Positions 1 through 6,607 of a stretch of DNA of 9,489 bases are shown piece by piece. The DNA lies in assembly GCA_900768005.1 (NCBI GenBank), contig CAAGBE010000088.1, positions 1 to 9,489 on the forward strand, written 5' to 3'. Under the pieces are notes generated by a model. The model was given only the letters and a program-made list of their open reading frames with translations, had not been told where the DNA came from and did not search any database. This DNA is from Clostridia bacterium. Its GTDB lineage: Bacteria; Bacillota; Clostridia; UMGS1883. Every line of letters begins with the position of its first letter. The stretch's first letter is position 1. A program made the translations under genes and the position numbers.

Positions 1-8
1 TCTTGCTT

Positions 9-38
9 TTTACGTAAGTTAATGCTAAACTGTATACA
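9..38 (+). promoter_or_regulatory. Probable promoter of the S24 repressor gene
   Basis: TTTACG at 9-14 and TATACA at 33-38 are separated by 18 bases and fit a sigma-A-type promoter moderately (four of six matches in each box). Transcription would begin near 45, giving a leader of about 33 bases before the start at 78. The upstream edge is close to the window end, so a better promoter further upstream cannot be excluded. Confidence 0.4.
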
Positions 39-39
39 G
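30..39. promoter_or_regulatory. Palindrome over the -10 box, candidate autoregulatory operator
   Basis: CTGTATACAG is a perfect 10-base palindrome that covers the likely -10 box of the repressor gene. Its CTGT...ACAG ends resemble the outer half-sites of the E. coli LexA box, but with a 2-base instead of an 8-base centre. A second short palindrome, TTACGTAA, lies at 10-17 and overlaps the -35 box. That the encoded repressor binds here is inference from position and symmetry only. Confidence 0.35.
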
Positions 40-77
40 AAGCCCTTTAAAACCTATTTTGAAAGGACTAATATACT

Positions 78-677
78 ATGAAATTACACGAAAGAATAAA
101 AAAATGCCGTCTTGAGCGGGGTATGACACTTTTAGAGGTTGCAAATGCTCTTGGTGTACGGGAGGCAACTGCACAAAGGTACGAAAGCGGGGAAATAAAA
201 AATCTCAAGCAGGCAACCGTGCTTGAGATGGCAAGAATATTTAATTGTTCCCCTGCCCATCTTATGGGTTGGGAAGAATTTGCAGAAAGCCCTGTAAATG
301 CTGAAAAACTACCATTACTTGGTAAAATTGCAGCAGGTCAGCCTATACTTGCAACAGAGGATTGTGAATATTTCTCCCCCATAAACGACACACGTGCAGA
401 CTTTTGTTTAAGGGTCAAGGGGGATTCTATGATTGGTGCAGGGATAAAAGACGGTGATATTGTCTTCATCCGCAAACAGGAGTCCGTTGATGACGGTGAA
501 ATTGCCGCAGTTCTGGTAGAGGACGAGGCAACCTTAAAGAGAGTATATATTTCCGACGATGCAGTAACGCTTATTTCGGAAAACCCCAAGTACAAGCCAA
601 TGGTTTATACGAAAAAGCAATGTAAAAACATCCGCATTTTAGGTAAAGCAGTTGCGTGCCATACGAATTTAAACTAA
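78..677 (+). CDS. XRE-family repressor with LexA-like S24 self-cleavage domain
   Basis: This 199-residue protein is a LexA/CI-like transcriptional repressor. Residues 1-65 form an XRE helix-turn-helix (RLERGMTLLEVANALGV, then TAQRYESGEIKNL). Residues 78-195 form an S24 peptidase domain. The cleavage-site region LLGKIAAGQP fits autocleavage between Ala86 and Gly87. The catalytic dyad is intact, with the serine in GDSM (Ser117) and the lysine in ATLKRV (Lys154). By family knowledge, RecA-ssDNA filaments stimulate such proteins to cut themselves, which relieves repression. Classical LexA has a winged helix, whereas this protein has an XRE domain, so it is closer to phage CI-type or ImmR-like switches than to true LexA. 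No phage gene lies beside it here, and its target genes are unknown. AAAGGA at 62-67 precedes the ATG at 78 by 10 bases. Expression is probably self-limited through the palindrome at 30-39. Confidence 0.88.
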   Translation: MKLHERIKKCRLERGMTLLEVANALGVREATAQRYESGEIKNLKQATVLEMARIFNCSPAHLMGWEEFAESPVNAEKLPLLGKIAAGQPILATEDCEYFSPINDTRADFCLRVKGDSMIGAGIKDGDIVFIRKQESVDDGEIAAVLVEDEATLKRVYISDDAVTLISENPKYKPMVYTKKQCKNIRILGKAVACHTNLN

Positions 678-715
678 AAAAAGTCAGTGATGAAAATCAC
701 TGACTTTTTTAGTTT
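671..715. terminator. Bidirectional terminator between convergent genes
   Basis: AGTCAGTGA (682-690) pairs with TCACTGACT (697-705) around the loop TGAAAA. The stem is flanked by an A-run on the left and a T-run on the right, so it works as a rho-independent terminator on either strand. Pairing extends outward (AAACTAAAAAA against TTTTTTAGTTT, with about one unpaired A) and takes in the stop codon of the repressor (675-677) and most of the stop codon of the CapA-family gene (714-716). Confidence 0.9.
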
Positions 716-1844
716 AATATACTTCTATTGCCATAACTTTATCATAAAGTGCCTGGATTTTTTCAACTGTAAGGGCAGGACATCGTCTGTGTTTTTTTGC
801 AAGCTCGTCGGTGTAGTCGCTGAGCATATACACCGTATACAGACCGCTTTCCGCGTGTGTGACGGTAGGAAGCATTTTATAGCTTTCCACAAAGGTTTCA
901 CCGTTCTCCTTTGAGATGGTTACTGATGCCATACCACCCAGTATTTTGTCAGTTCCGCTCTGGTTGGAAAGAAAATTCCCAAGAGAGTAAAATACTACCG
1001 ACTTATTACCATTTTCGGAAATATGCTCCGTAACGGGCTGTATTACGTGTGGATGTCCGCCGATAATAACATCAGCACCGTTCTCGGTGAAAAATTCCAC
1101 ATCCCTCTTCTGCTCTGCCGTAGGCTTGTGCGTGTATTCCGTACCGAAGTGTACGAACACAACGGTTATATCTGCACATTCCTCCGCCCGTCTTAAAAGG
1201 TCGGCATTACCCTCCCCGCGGTCAAGCAGATTCACAAGATACGGCTTGTCCTTGGGAAGTCTGTATCCATTAAGCCCATAGGTGAAGTTAAGCATTGCAA
1301 TTTTAAGACCGTCTTTTTCCCACACGGTTATCTCCTGCTGTTTTTCGGGAGATTCGTGAATGCCAAGAACTGTAATATGCTCATACTGTTTCCAGAAATT
1401 CATAGTATGAAGCATAGCATTATATCCGCGGTCATATGTGTGGTTTGTTGCGTGGGTGATTAAATTGAAGCCTGCAGCAGCAACGCTTTCCCCAACCTCG
1501 GTGGGTGTTCCGAAAGCAGGATATCCCGTAAAGGTCTGGGTATCCTCCACAAAAATTGTTTCCTGATTGATTGCGGCAATATCCGCTTCCTCAATATACG
1601 GGGTTATATGGGTATATAATCCGTCAAAATCAAAGCCGTCCTCTGTCCTGCACGCCTTAAAAATAGGAGAATGAATCAGATTATCCCCTACTGCTTTCAA
1701 GGTGACAGAAACTTTCTGAGGTTCCTTTTTCGCTATGGTTTTAACCTCGCCGTCCTTTCCCGTAAAAACGAGAACATAGACAAGAACCGCTATGGCACAG
1801 ACTAATACAGACAAAAGTACGGCAAGCTTCTTATTTCTGCTCAT
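714..1844 (-). CDS. CapA-family membrane-anchored metallophosphatase-like protein
   Basis: This 376-residue protein belongs to the CapA/PgsA family (calcineurin-like fold), named for poly-gamma-glutamate capsule synthesis. Residues 7-27 form one hydrophobic segment after a basic start (MSRNKK), so the protein is probably anchored in the membrane with its domain outside. Family motifs are present in order: VGDNLIH (52-58), NQET (93-96), ATNHTYDRG (132-140), VHFGTEYTHKP (231-241), GGHPHVIQP (262-270) and YSLGNFLSNQ (286-295). The Asp, Asn and His residues in these motifs match the metal-site pattern of the fold. It is the last gene of the dgt-gltX-capA operon; its start lies inside gltX (14-base overlap), with AAAGG only 3 bases and AGAGGA about 12 bases before the ATG. 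No other pgs/cap gene is nearby, so a role in polyglutamate is not supported by context. Many Clostridia carry such stand-alone copies of unknown substrate. Confidence 0.85.
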   Translation of the reverse strand: MSRNKKLAVLLSVLVCAIAVLVYVLVFTGKDGEVKTIAKKEPQKVSVTLKAVGDNLIHSPIFKACRTEDGFDFDGLYTHITPYIEEADIAAINQETIFVEDTQTFTGYPAFGTPTEVGESVAAAGFNLITHATNHTYDRGYNAMLHTMNFWKQYEHITVLGIHESPEKQQEITVWEKDGLKIAMLNFTYGLNGYRLPKDKPYLVNLLDRGEGNADLLRRAEECADITVVFVHFGTEYTHKPTAEQKRDVEFFTENGADVIIGGHPHVIQPVTEHISENGNKSVVFYSLGNFLSNQSGTDKILGGMASVTISKENGETFVESYKMLPTVTHAESGLYTVYMLSDYTDELAKKHRRCPALTVEKIQALYDKVMAIEVY

Positions 1845-3477
1845 AAGCCTTTCTTATCCTCTCCATGGAGCGTTCTTCTCCGAGTACCTGCTGAATACAC
1901 CAGATGTCGGGAGAATTTGTTCTGCCCGTAATTGCCACACGGATAACTCCGCTGACATCACCAACGTGGCCCTTGTAGCTTTCGGGGTTTTTCTTGTAAA
2001 GCTTGGGCTGGGGTGCGTAGCCAAGTTCCTCACCGAGTGCTCTTACCTTACTAAACCATGTAGACTGGTCGTCAGAGTGGTCGTAGGTTTCCATATATTT
2101 TGTAAGGATAGCACGTCTGTCTTCTTCCGATACGTTTTCAGGGAAGCTGTCTTCCATCTTAAAGAGTTCATCAAAGAAGAAGCTATAGAAATCCTTGGAC
2201 TGCTTCCAATGACTGATGTCCTTTCTGGGCTTTTCTCCGCCACGTCCTATTGCAATCATACCGAGGGAGAATTTCTCGTCACGGGTAAGGAGGTTATAGT
2301 ATTCTTCGTCACATTCCTTTGCCCAATCGGTGATGTAATTATAAACCGTTTCAGAATCAAGAGTTGCAAGGTAATTCTTGCTGACATCATTAAGCTTGTC
2401 AATGTCAAAAAGAGAACCGCTTACACCCATTTTTTTTGTAGTGAACTCAAACTCTTTTACGTCCTTGTCGGGGTTATCCATTCTCCACTGCTCGTAGTTA
2501 GAGTTAAGAACGGTCATAAGGTATTCCCATACTGCACCGGGAAGATAGCCCTCACTCTTGTAATAGTCAAGAGAAAGCTCGGGGTCTTTACGCTTACTGA
2601 GTTTGCGCTTAACACCGTTATCAATCTTCATAAGCTGTGCTGTATGGCAGTAAATGGGGGTTTTCCAACCCATAGCCTCAAAAAGCTGAACGTGGATGGG
2701 AAGTGTTGCAAGCCATTCCTCGCCGCGTACAACGTGGGTAGTCTTCATCAGGTGATCGTCAACAACGTGCGCAAAGTGGTATGTGGGAATCCCGTCGGAT
2801 TTAAGAATTACAACATCCTGCTCGTTTTCGGGCATTGTAAGTTCGCCACGGATACCATCATCAATAGTAAAGGTCTTACCCGTATTTTCAGGAGCGCGGA
2901 AACGGATAACGTAGGGCTTGCCCTCTTTTATATTCTTCTCCGCTTCCTCTACGGTAATATTTCTGTGAACAGCCCATTTTCCGTAATAGCCGAAGTTTTC
3001 CTTAAGTTCTGTCTGTTTTTCACGCATTGCGGAAAGCTCGTCCTCTGTGCAGAAGCAGGGGTATGCCATACCTCTTTCAATAAGCCATTTTGCAAAGACT
3101 TGATAAATTTCTGCACGCTGACGCTGACGGTAAGGACCGTAGTTACCCTTTTCACCGTCGCTTGTCGCACCCTCGTCAAATTCAACTCCAAAATAACGGA
3201 GTGTATTTATAACAACATCAACTGCACCCTCAACCTCGCGCTTGTTGTCGGTATCTTCAATACGGAGATAGAACACGCCGTCAGAAAGGTGTGCAAGACG
3301 CTCATCTGTGATTGCACCGAAAAGGTTTCCAAGGTGTATAAATCCCGTGGGGCTGGGGCCAAGACGTGTAACCTTTGCACCCTCGGGGAGATTTCTCTCG
3401 GGATAAAGGTTTTCATAATATTCGGGGGTTTTGTCAATTCCGGGAAGCAGAAGCTCCGCCATTTTTTTGTTGTCCAT
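1831..3477 (-). CDS. gltX: Glutamyl-tRNA synthetase
   Basis: Class I aminoacyl-tRNA synthetase that attaches glutamate to tRNA-Glu in the cytoplasm. The ATP-binding HIGH motif appears as HLGN in GPSPTGFIHLGNLFGA (residues 40-55) and the KMSKS loop as KLSKR (292-296). RIEDTD (72-77), GPYRQRQR (114-121), DGIPTYHFAHVVDDH (228-242) and RGEEWL (251-256) are further GluRS signatures. The C-terminal half is the helical anticodon-binding region. At 548 residues it is longer than the roughly 470-480 of E. coli-type enzymes but fits the long clostridial form. A zinc-site-like CFC occurs at 141-143, but the second ligand pair seen in E. coli seems to be missing (YYGKWAVHR at about 164-172). Whether it also charges tRNA-Gln cannot be read from sequence alone. 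AAAGGA at 3486-3491 precedes the ATG by 8 bases. It lies 15 bases after the HD-domain gene and overlaps the CapA-family gene. Confidence 0.96.
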   Translation of the reverse strand: MDNKKMAELLLPGIDKTPEYYENLYPERNLPEGAKVTRLGPSPTGFIHLGNLFGAITDERLAHLSDGVFYLRIEDTDNKREVEGAVDVVINTLRYFGVEFDEGATSDGEKGNYGPYRQRQRAEIYQVFAKWLIERGMAYPCFCTEDELSAMREKQTELKENFGYYGKWAVHRNITVEEAEKNIKEGKPYVIRFRAPENTGKTFTIDDGIRGELTMPENEQDVVILKSDGIPTYHFAHVVDDHLMKTTHVVRGEEWLATLPIHVQLFEAMGWKTPIYCHTAQLMKIDNGVKRKLSKRKDPELSLDYYKSEGYLPGAVWEYLMTVLNSNYEQWRMDNPDKDVKEFEFTTKKMGVSGSLFDIDKLNDVSKNYLATLDSETVYNYITDWAKECDEEYYNLLTRDEKFSLGMIAIGRGGEKPRKDISHWKQSKDFYSFFFDELFKMEDSFPENVSEEDRRAILTKYMETYDHSDDQSTWFSKVRALGEELGYAPQPKLYKKNPESYKGHVGDVSGVIRVAITGRTNSPDIWCIQQVLGEERSMERIRKAYEQK

Positions 3478-3492
3478 AGTTATATTCCTTTC

Positions 3493-4692
3493 TTATTTTT
3501 CGAAGTATCCTATATAATTTACAGTAGGTGCGTCTGGCAAAAGCTGTGCACAAATATCTATAAAATAGTCATCCGTCATGGATGCAATATAGTCTGTTAC
3601 AATATCGTCGGGAGTATTTTCTTCCAGATAGTCAACCTGCGTCTGGTAATATCCCCTGCGTGTATTAACATAGTCAATATGATGTCTGTGAACAAGACTC
3701 TGCCTGTCCCCAATCTGAGAAATCAGCTTTTCATAAAGCATCTCAAACATCGGCTTTAAGCATTTACCATACTGCTCATTGACATTCTGTGACAGATAGA
3801 TGTTTTCGTAGTTATCACTCTTGGCTTTTTTGAGGGCTTGGAAATATTCTTCATCCATTTTTATATAGTCCTTGCCAAAGCTGTTTTCTACAATGTTTAT
3901 GACAAAGTTATTTATCATATAAGAGTTGTCACTGCCCTTATAAGCGCCTGCCAGACCTGCCCTCTCGGCATCCTGCCTGTCCTTGCCGATGTAAGCAATG
4001 ATGTCGCTGACACGCACTACACACCCCTCAAGAGTTGAGGGTATGAGCTTCTTTATATTCTCACGCGAGAGGTAGCATCCCTCCACCTTTTCGTCAAACT
4101 CGGAAAATCCGCCAAGTACAGACGGTCGGTATTCCTGAAGCTCCAGTTCACCGTTGTGACATAAGATTCCGTCCAAGGTGTCAAGGCTGATGTTCAGATT
4201 AAAGATTTTATCAAGAACTCTCACACTGTGGACATTATGGTTGAAAAATCTTCCTGTACGGCTGTGGTAAATCTCATTCAAAAGGCTTTCTCCTGCGTGA
4301 CCGAATGGGGTATGTCCCATATCGTGACCGAGTGCAATCGCCTCTATAAGGTCAAGGTCAAGCCCTAAGAGTCTGCCTATGTTTTTTGCAATTCGTGACA
4401 CTAGCTGTACGTGAAGCGCACGGCGTGTTATATCATCATCCTTGTAGAAAGAGAACACCTGCGTTTTATCGGTGTATCTGTTGTAATACGGGTGATGCAG
4501 AATTTTTTCAATATCACGGATGTAGCAGGGTCGCCACAGATTGGCTTTATCCCTTTCCTCCACCCGCCTTTTTACCTGCTTTACGGGGAGATTCAGCTTG
4601 TCCCCGATTTCTTTTACTTTTTCATCTGACAATTTAAGGTAATCACTCTTTGCCAAAAATCTCCCTCCCTCTTTTAATAATAAGCTGTGCAT
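3493..4692 (-). CDS. dgt: HD-domain dGTPase-like triphosphohydrolase
   Basis: This cytoplasmic HD-superfamily phosphohydrolase resembles deoxyguanosine triphosphate triphosphohydrolases, which split dGTP into deoxyguanosine and tripolyphosphate. From the ATG at 4692 it has 399 residues. RALHVQLVSRIAKNIGRLLG (91-110) carries the first metal histidine (His94), ALGHDMGHTPFGHAGE (120-135) the HD pair (His123-Asp124), and RVSDIIAYIGKD (227-238) the last aspartate (Asp230). DKTQVFSF before the first histidine matches the dGTPase GKTQVF region. An N-terminal helical region precedes it. The exact nucleotide preference is not certain. The reading frame is open to 4782, but that extension crosses a terminator and promoter. 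Two real start choices remain: ATG at 4692 (GGAGG 4 bases away) and TTG at 4656 (GGAGG 7 bases away, 387 residues). First gene of the operon with gltX and the CapA-family gene. Confidence 0.85.
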   Translation of the reverse strand: MHSLLLKEGGRFLAKSDYLKLSDEKVKEIGDKLNLPVKQVKRRVEERDKANLWRPCYIRDIEKILHHPYYNRYTDKTQVFSFYKDDDITRRALHVQLVSRIAKNIGRLLGLDLDLIEAIALGHDMGHTPFGHAGESLLNEIYHSRTGRFFNHNVHSVRVLDKIFNLNISLDTLDGILCHNGELELQEYRPSVLGGFSEFDEKVEGCYLSRENIKKLIPSTLEGCVVRVSDIIAYIGKDRQDAERAGLAGAYKGSDNSYMINNFVINIVENSFGKDYIKMDEEYFQALKKAKSDNYENIYLSQNVNEQYGKCLKPMFEMLYEKLISQIGDRQSLVHRHHIDYVNTRRGYYQTQVDYLEENTPDDIVTDYIASMTDDYFIDICAQLLPDAPTVNYIGYFEK

Positions 4693-4701
4693 ACTCCCTC
4701 C
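4664..4701 (-). promoter_or_regulatory. Two tandem ribosome binding sites of the HD-domain gene
   Basis: GGAGG at 4701-4697 (read on the minus strand) lies 4 bases before an ATG at 4692, which is tight. A second GGAGG at 4668-4664 lies 7 bases before an in-frame TTG at 4656, which is ideal spacing. If translation began at the ATG, the second site would be read as the peptide KEGGRF. One or both starts may be used. Confidence 0.6.
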
Positions 4702-4711
4702 ATAATACTCT

Positions 4712-4740
4712 ATTGTATAGCTTTTTCGGGAATTTGTAAA
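4712..4740 (-). promoter_or_regulatory. Sigma-A-type promoter of the dgt-gltX-capA operon
   Basis: On the minus strand TTTACA (4740-4735) and TACAAT (4717-4712) are separated by exactly 17 bases; each box matches consensus at five of six positions. Transcription should begin near 4705, leaving a leader of about 13 bases to the ATG at 4692 or about 49 to the TTG at 4656. The promoter lies directly downstream of the mtaB terminator, so the operon is an independent unit. Confidence 0.75.
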
Positions 4741-4750
4741 GTAGTTTAGA

Positions 4751-4786
4751 GTAAAAAATATGCTCTGTGTTAAACAGAGCATATTT
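4751..4786 (-). terminator. Rho-independent terminator of the methyltransferase-NUDIX-mtaB operon
   Basis: AAATATGCTCTGT (4756-4768) pairs perfectly with ACAGAGCATATTT (4774-4786) around a 5-base loop. On the minus strand the stem is followed by a run of U (4758-4753). The mtaB stop codon TAA occupies 4772-4770, inside the loop, so the 3' half of the mtaB coding end forms the ascending arm. The plus strand lacks an equally good T-run after the stem, so it should act mainly on the mtaB transcript. Confidence 0.88.
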
Positions 4787-6062
4787 CGCCAAACAAAAAT
4801 CCATTCTTCCTTTCGCGTGTTCTTACCTTTTGGATTTTTCCTATTAAATTTTCTCCACCCTTTACATATATGCGAAGATAGTTTCCCGAAAGCCCCTCGG
4901 CATACTCACCGTCGGTCTGCTCGAAAAGAACTTCCGCTTCTGTACCTATAAAACTGTTTTCTACCTCCTCTGCAATTTTTTCCGTCAGTTTTATAAGTGC
5001 TGCCGCCCTCTCTTCACGAATGGAGTGGGGAACTTGCGGCATTTCTGCCGCAACGGTACCGCTTCTTTCCGAATATGGGAAAACGTGTACCTTTAAAAAG
5101 CGTGCCTTTTTCACAAATTCCAGAGTTTCGGAAAATTCCTCCTCCGTTTCTTCGGGGAAACCGCATATAATATCCGTTGTAATCCCCGCGTCTGGCATCT
5201 TGTCACGGATTCTTTTAAGAGTATCAAGATACTCGTCAGCCGTATATTTTCTGTTCATTCTTTTAAGTACGGTTGTGCTTCCCGACTGGAGTGAGATATG
5301 AAAATGTCTGCACATTTTCTTCTCCCCTGCTACAAAGGAAATAAAATCATCATCAAACAGCGTGGGAGAAATACTGCTGAGGCGCACTCTCTCTATTCCG
5401 TCCACCTTGCACACTGCTTCAATAACTGTTTTTAGGGTAGTTCCGTCCCTAAAATCCCTGCCATAGGATGCAACGGCAATACCCGTCAGCACCACCTCTG
5501 AAAATCCCATAGAAACAAGCCTTTTTGCCTCGTTTACCACATTTTCAACTTTTCTGGAACGGACGGGACCTCTTGCATAGGGAATAATGCAGTAGGAACA
5601 GAAATTATTGCATCCGTCCTGAATTTTTATGTAGGCGCGGGTACGTTCAAGCTTTCCCTCACATTCAAGCTCCTCATACATTTTCTCTTTCATAATGTCT
5701 GTCAGAAGGTCAATGTCCACTCCACGAAGTTTCGCCGTTACGATTTCCGCTATTCTTCCGCGGTTGCTTGTGCCTAAAACCACATCTGCCTCTGCCATTC
5801 TCTTGACTTCCTCCGCCTTGGTCTGCGCATAGCACCCCGTTACGGCAACAATGGCATCTGGGTTTTGCTTTTTTGCACGGCGTATAATCTGCCTCGATTT
5901 CCTCTCGCCGATATTGGTAACGGCACAGGTGTTAATGACATAAGCATCACACTTTTCGGAAAATGAGCCTATCTCCCACCCGATTTCGCTGAATTTTTTT
6001 GCATAACAGTCTATTTCATACTGATTGACTTTACAACCAAGCGCATAAAATGCAACCTTCAT
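4770..6062 (-). CDS. mtaB: tRNA-t6A37 methylthiotransferase MtaB
   Basis: Radical SAM enzyme that adds a methylthio group to C2 of N6-threonylcarbamoyladenosine at tRNA position 37, giving ms2t6A next to the anticodon. The 430 residues match family length. The N-terminal UPF0004 domain carries its three cluster cysteines: Cys10 in ALGCKVNQYE, Cys46 in NTCAVTNIGERKSRQ and Cys77 in TGCYAQ. The radical SAM site is CNNFCSYC (Cys151, Cys155, Cys158), followed by IPYARGPVRSR. The C-terminal part (about 370-430) fits a TRAM RNA-binding domain. The opening ALGCKVNQYE and CAVTNIGERKSRQ place it with MtaB (YqeV of B. subtilis) rather than MiaB or RimO. AGAGGA at 6076-6071 precedes the start by 8 bases, and the ATG shares its A with the TAA stop of the NUDIX gene (TAATG), implying coupled translation. 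Last gene of its operon. Confidence 0.94.
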   Translation of the reverse strand: MKVAFYALGCKVNQYEIDCYAKKFSEIGWEIGSFSEKCDAYVINTCAVTNIGERKSRQIIRRAKKQNPDAIVAVTGCYAQTKAEEVKRMAEADVVLGTSNRGRIAEIVTAKLRGVDIDLLTDIMKEKMYEELECEGKLERTRAYIKIQDGCNNFCSYCIIPYARGPVRSRKVENVVNEAKRLVSMGFSEVVLTGIAVASYGRDFRDGTTLKTVIEAVCKVDGIERVRLSSISPTLFDDDFISFVAGEKKMCRHFHISLQSGSTTVLKRMNRKYTADEYLDTLKRIRDKMPDAGITTDIICGFPEETEEEFSETLEFVKKARFLKVHVFPYSERSGTVAAEMPQVPHSIREERAAALIKLTEKIAEEVENSFIGTEAEVLFEQTDGEYAEGLSGNYLRIYVKGGENLIGKIQKVRTRERKNGFLFGEICSV

Positions 6063-6607
6063 TAAATCATTCCTCTGTTTTTCATCTCGTTTACCTTTAA
6101 AAGCGCAAGGCAGGTTTTTGCATCCACAATTTCACCGTTTAATGCCTTTTCCACAAGGGTTTCCAAGGGAACTCTCTCAAGCTCCATAAATTCATCCTCG
6201 TCACGGTTTATACTCCCCTCGTAAAGGTCGGTTGCAAGGTACATATGCACAACCTCATAACAAAAGCCGGGGGTCGGGTACATCTTGCCGAGAGAAATAT
6301 AGTTTCTTGCACAGTAACCTGTTTCTTCTTCAAGCTCTCTTTTTCCGCATTCTAATGGGTCTTCCCCATAGTGGAGCTTACCTGCAGGAATTTCAAATGT
6401 ATTTGTGTCAAAGGGACGGCGGTACTGCCACTCCATCATAACTGTGCCATCATCAAAAAGAGGTACTACACACACACCTCCGGGATGCTCTACAAGTTCA
6501 CGGGTGGCGGTATTTCCGCCGGGGGTGGTTACCGTATCCACGCGGAGGTTTATAACCTCACCGCGAAATTTATATTCCTGCTTTATTGTCTTTTCTGAAA
6601 AGTCCAT
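6062..6607 (-). CDS. NUDIX hydrolase, ADP-ribose pyrophosphatase type
   Basis: This 181-residue cytoplasmic enzyme probably splits ADP-ribose or a related nucleoside diphosphate derivative into a nucleoside monophosphate and a sugar phosphate. The NUDIX box fits the GX5EX7REUXEEXGU pattern completely over residues 76-98: Gly76, Glu82, then RELEEETGY (90-98) with the metal-binding glutamates. The proline-rich YPTPGFCYE (110-118) about 15 residues past the box is the usual mark of ADP-ribose pyrophosphatases, and EWQYRRP (59-65) and FEIPAGK (71-77) fit the same group (NudF-like, B. subtilis type). GGAGG at 6619-6615 is 7 bases before the ATG. That ATG overlaps the methyltransferase stop as TAATG, and the same TAATG joins this gene to mtaB. 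Substrate choice within the family cannot be fixed from sequence. Confidence 0.9.
   Translation of the reverse strand: MDFSEKTIKQEYKFRGEVINLRVDTVTTPGGNTATRELVEHPGGVCVVPLFDDGTVMMEWQYRRPFDTNTFEIPAGKLHYGEDPLECGKRELEEETGYCARNYISLGKMYPTPGFCYEVVHMYLATDLYEGSINRDEDEFMELERVPLETLVEKALNGEIVDAKTCLALLKVNEMKNRGMI

Noticed and set aside
78..677. Part of a prophage or mobile element
   Set aside because: The repressor type is common in phages, but no integrase, excisionase, structural gene or attachment repeat is visible, and only 77 bases upstream can be seen.
827..845. CCGTATACAGA inside the CapA-family gene as a second operator copy
   Set aside because: It shares only GTATACAG with the palindrome at 30-39, lacks the left CT, and lies deep inside a coding region far from any start.
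714..1844. Poly-gamma-glutamate capsule operon
   Set aside because: Only the CapA-family protein is present; no pgsB/capB ligase or pgsC partner lies beside it.
1792..3759. A 655-codon open frame antisense to the whole of gltX, continuing into both neighbours
   Set aside because: It lies opposite a clearly conserved synthetase, has no ribosome binding site before its ATG, and its Cys/Val/Phe-rich composition with no domain is what the complement of such codon use gives. Its length is striking but is explained by the sense gene.
4693..4782. Upstream extension of the HD-domain gene to an ATG at 4782
   Set aside because: The extension would translate the mtaB terminator and the operon's own promoter, has no ribosome binding site, and lies before the predicted transcript start.
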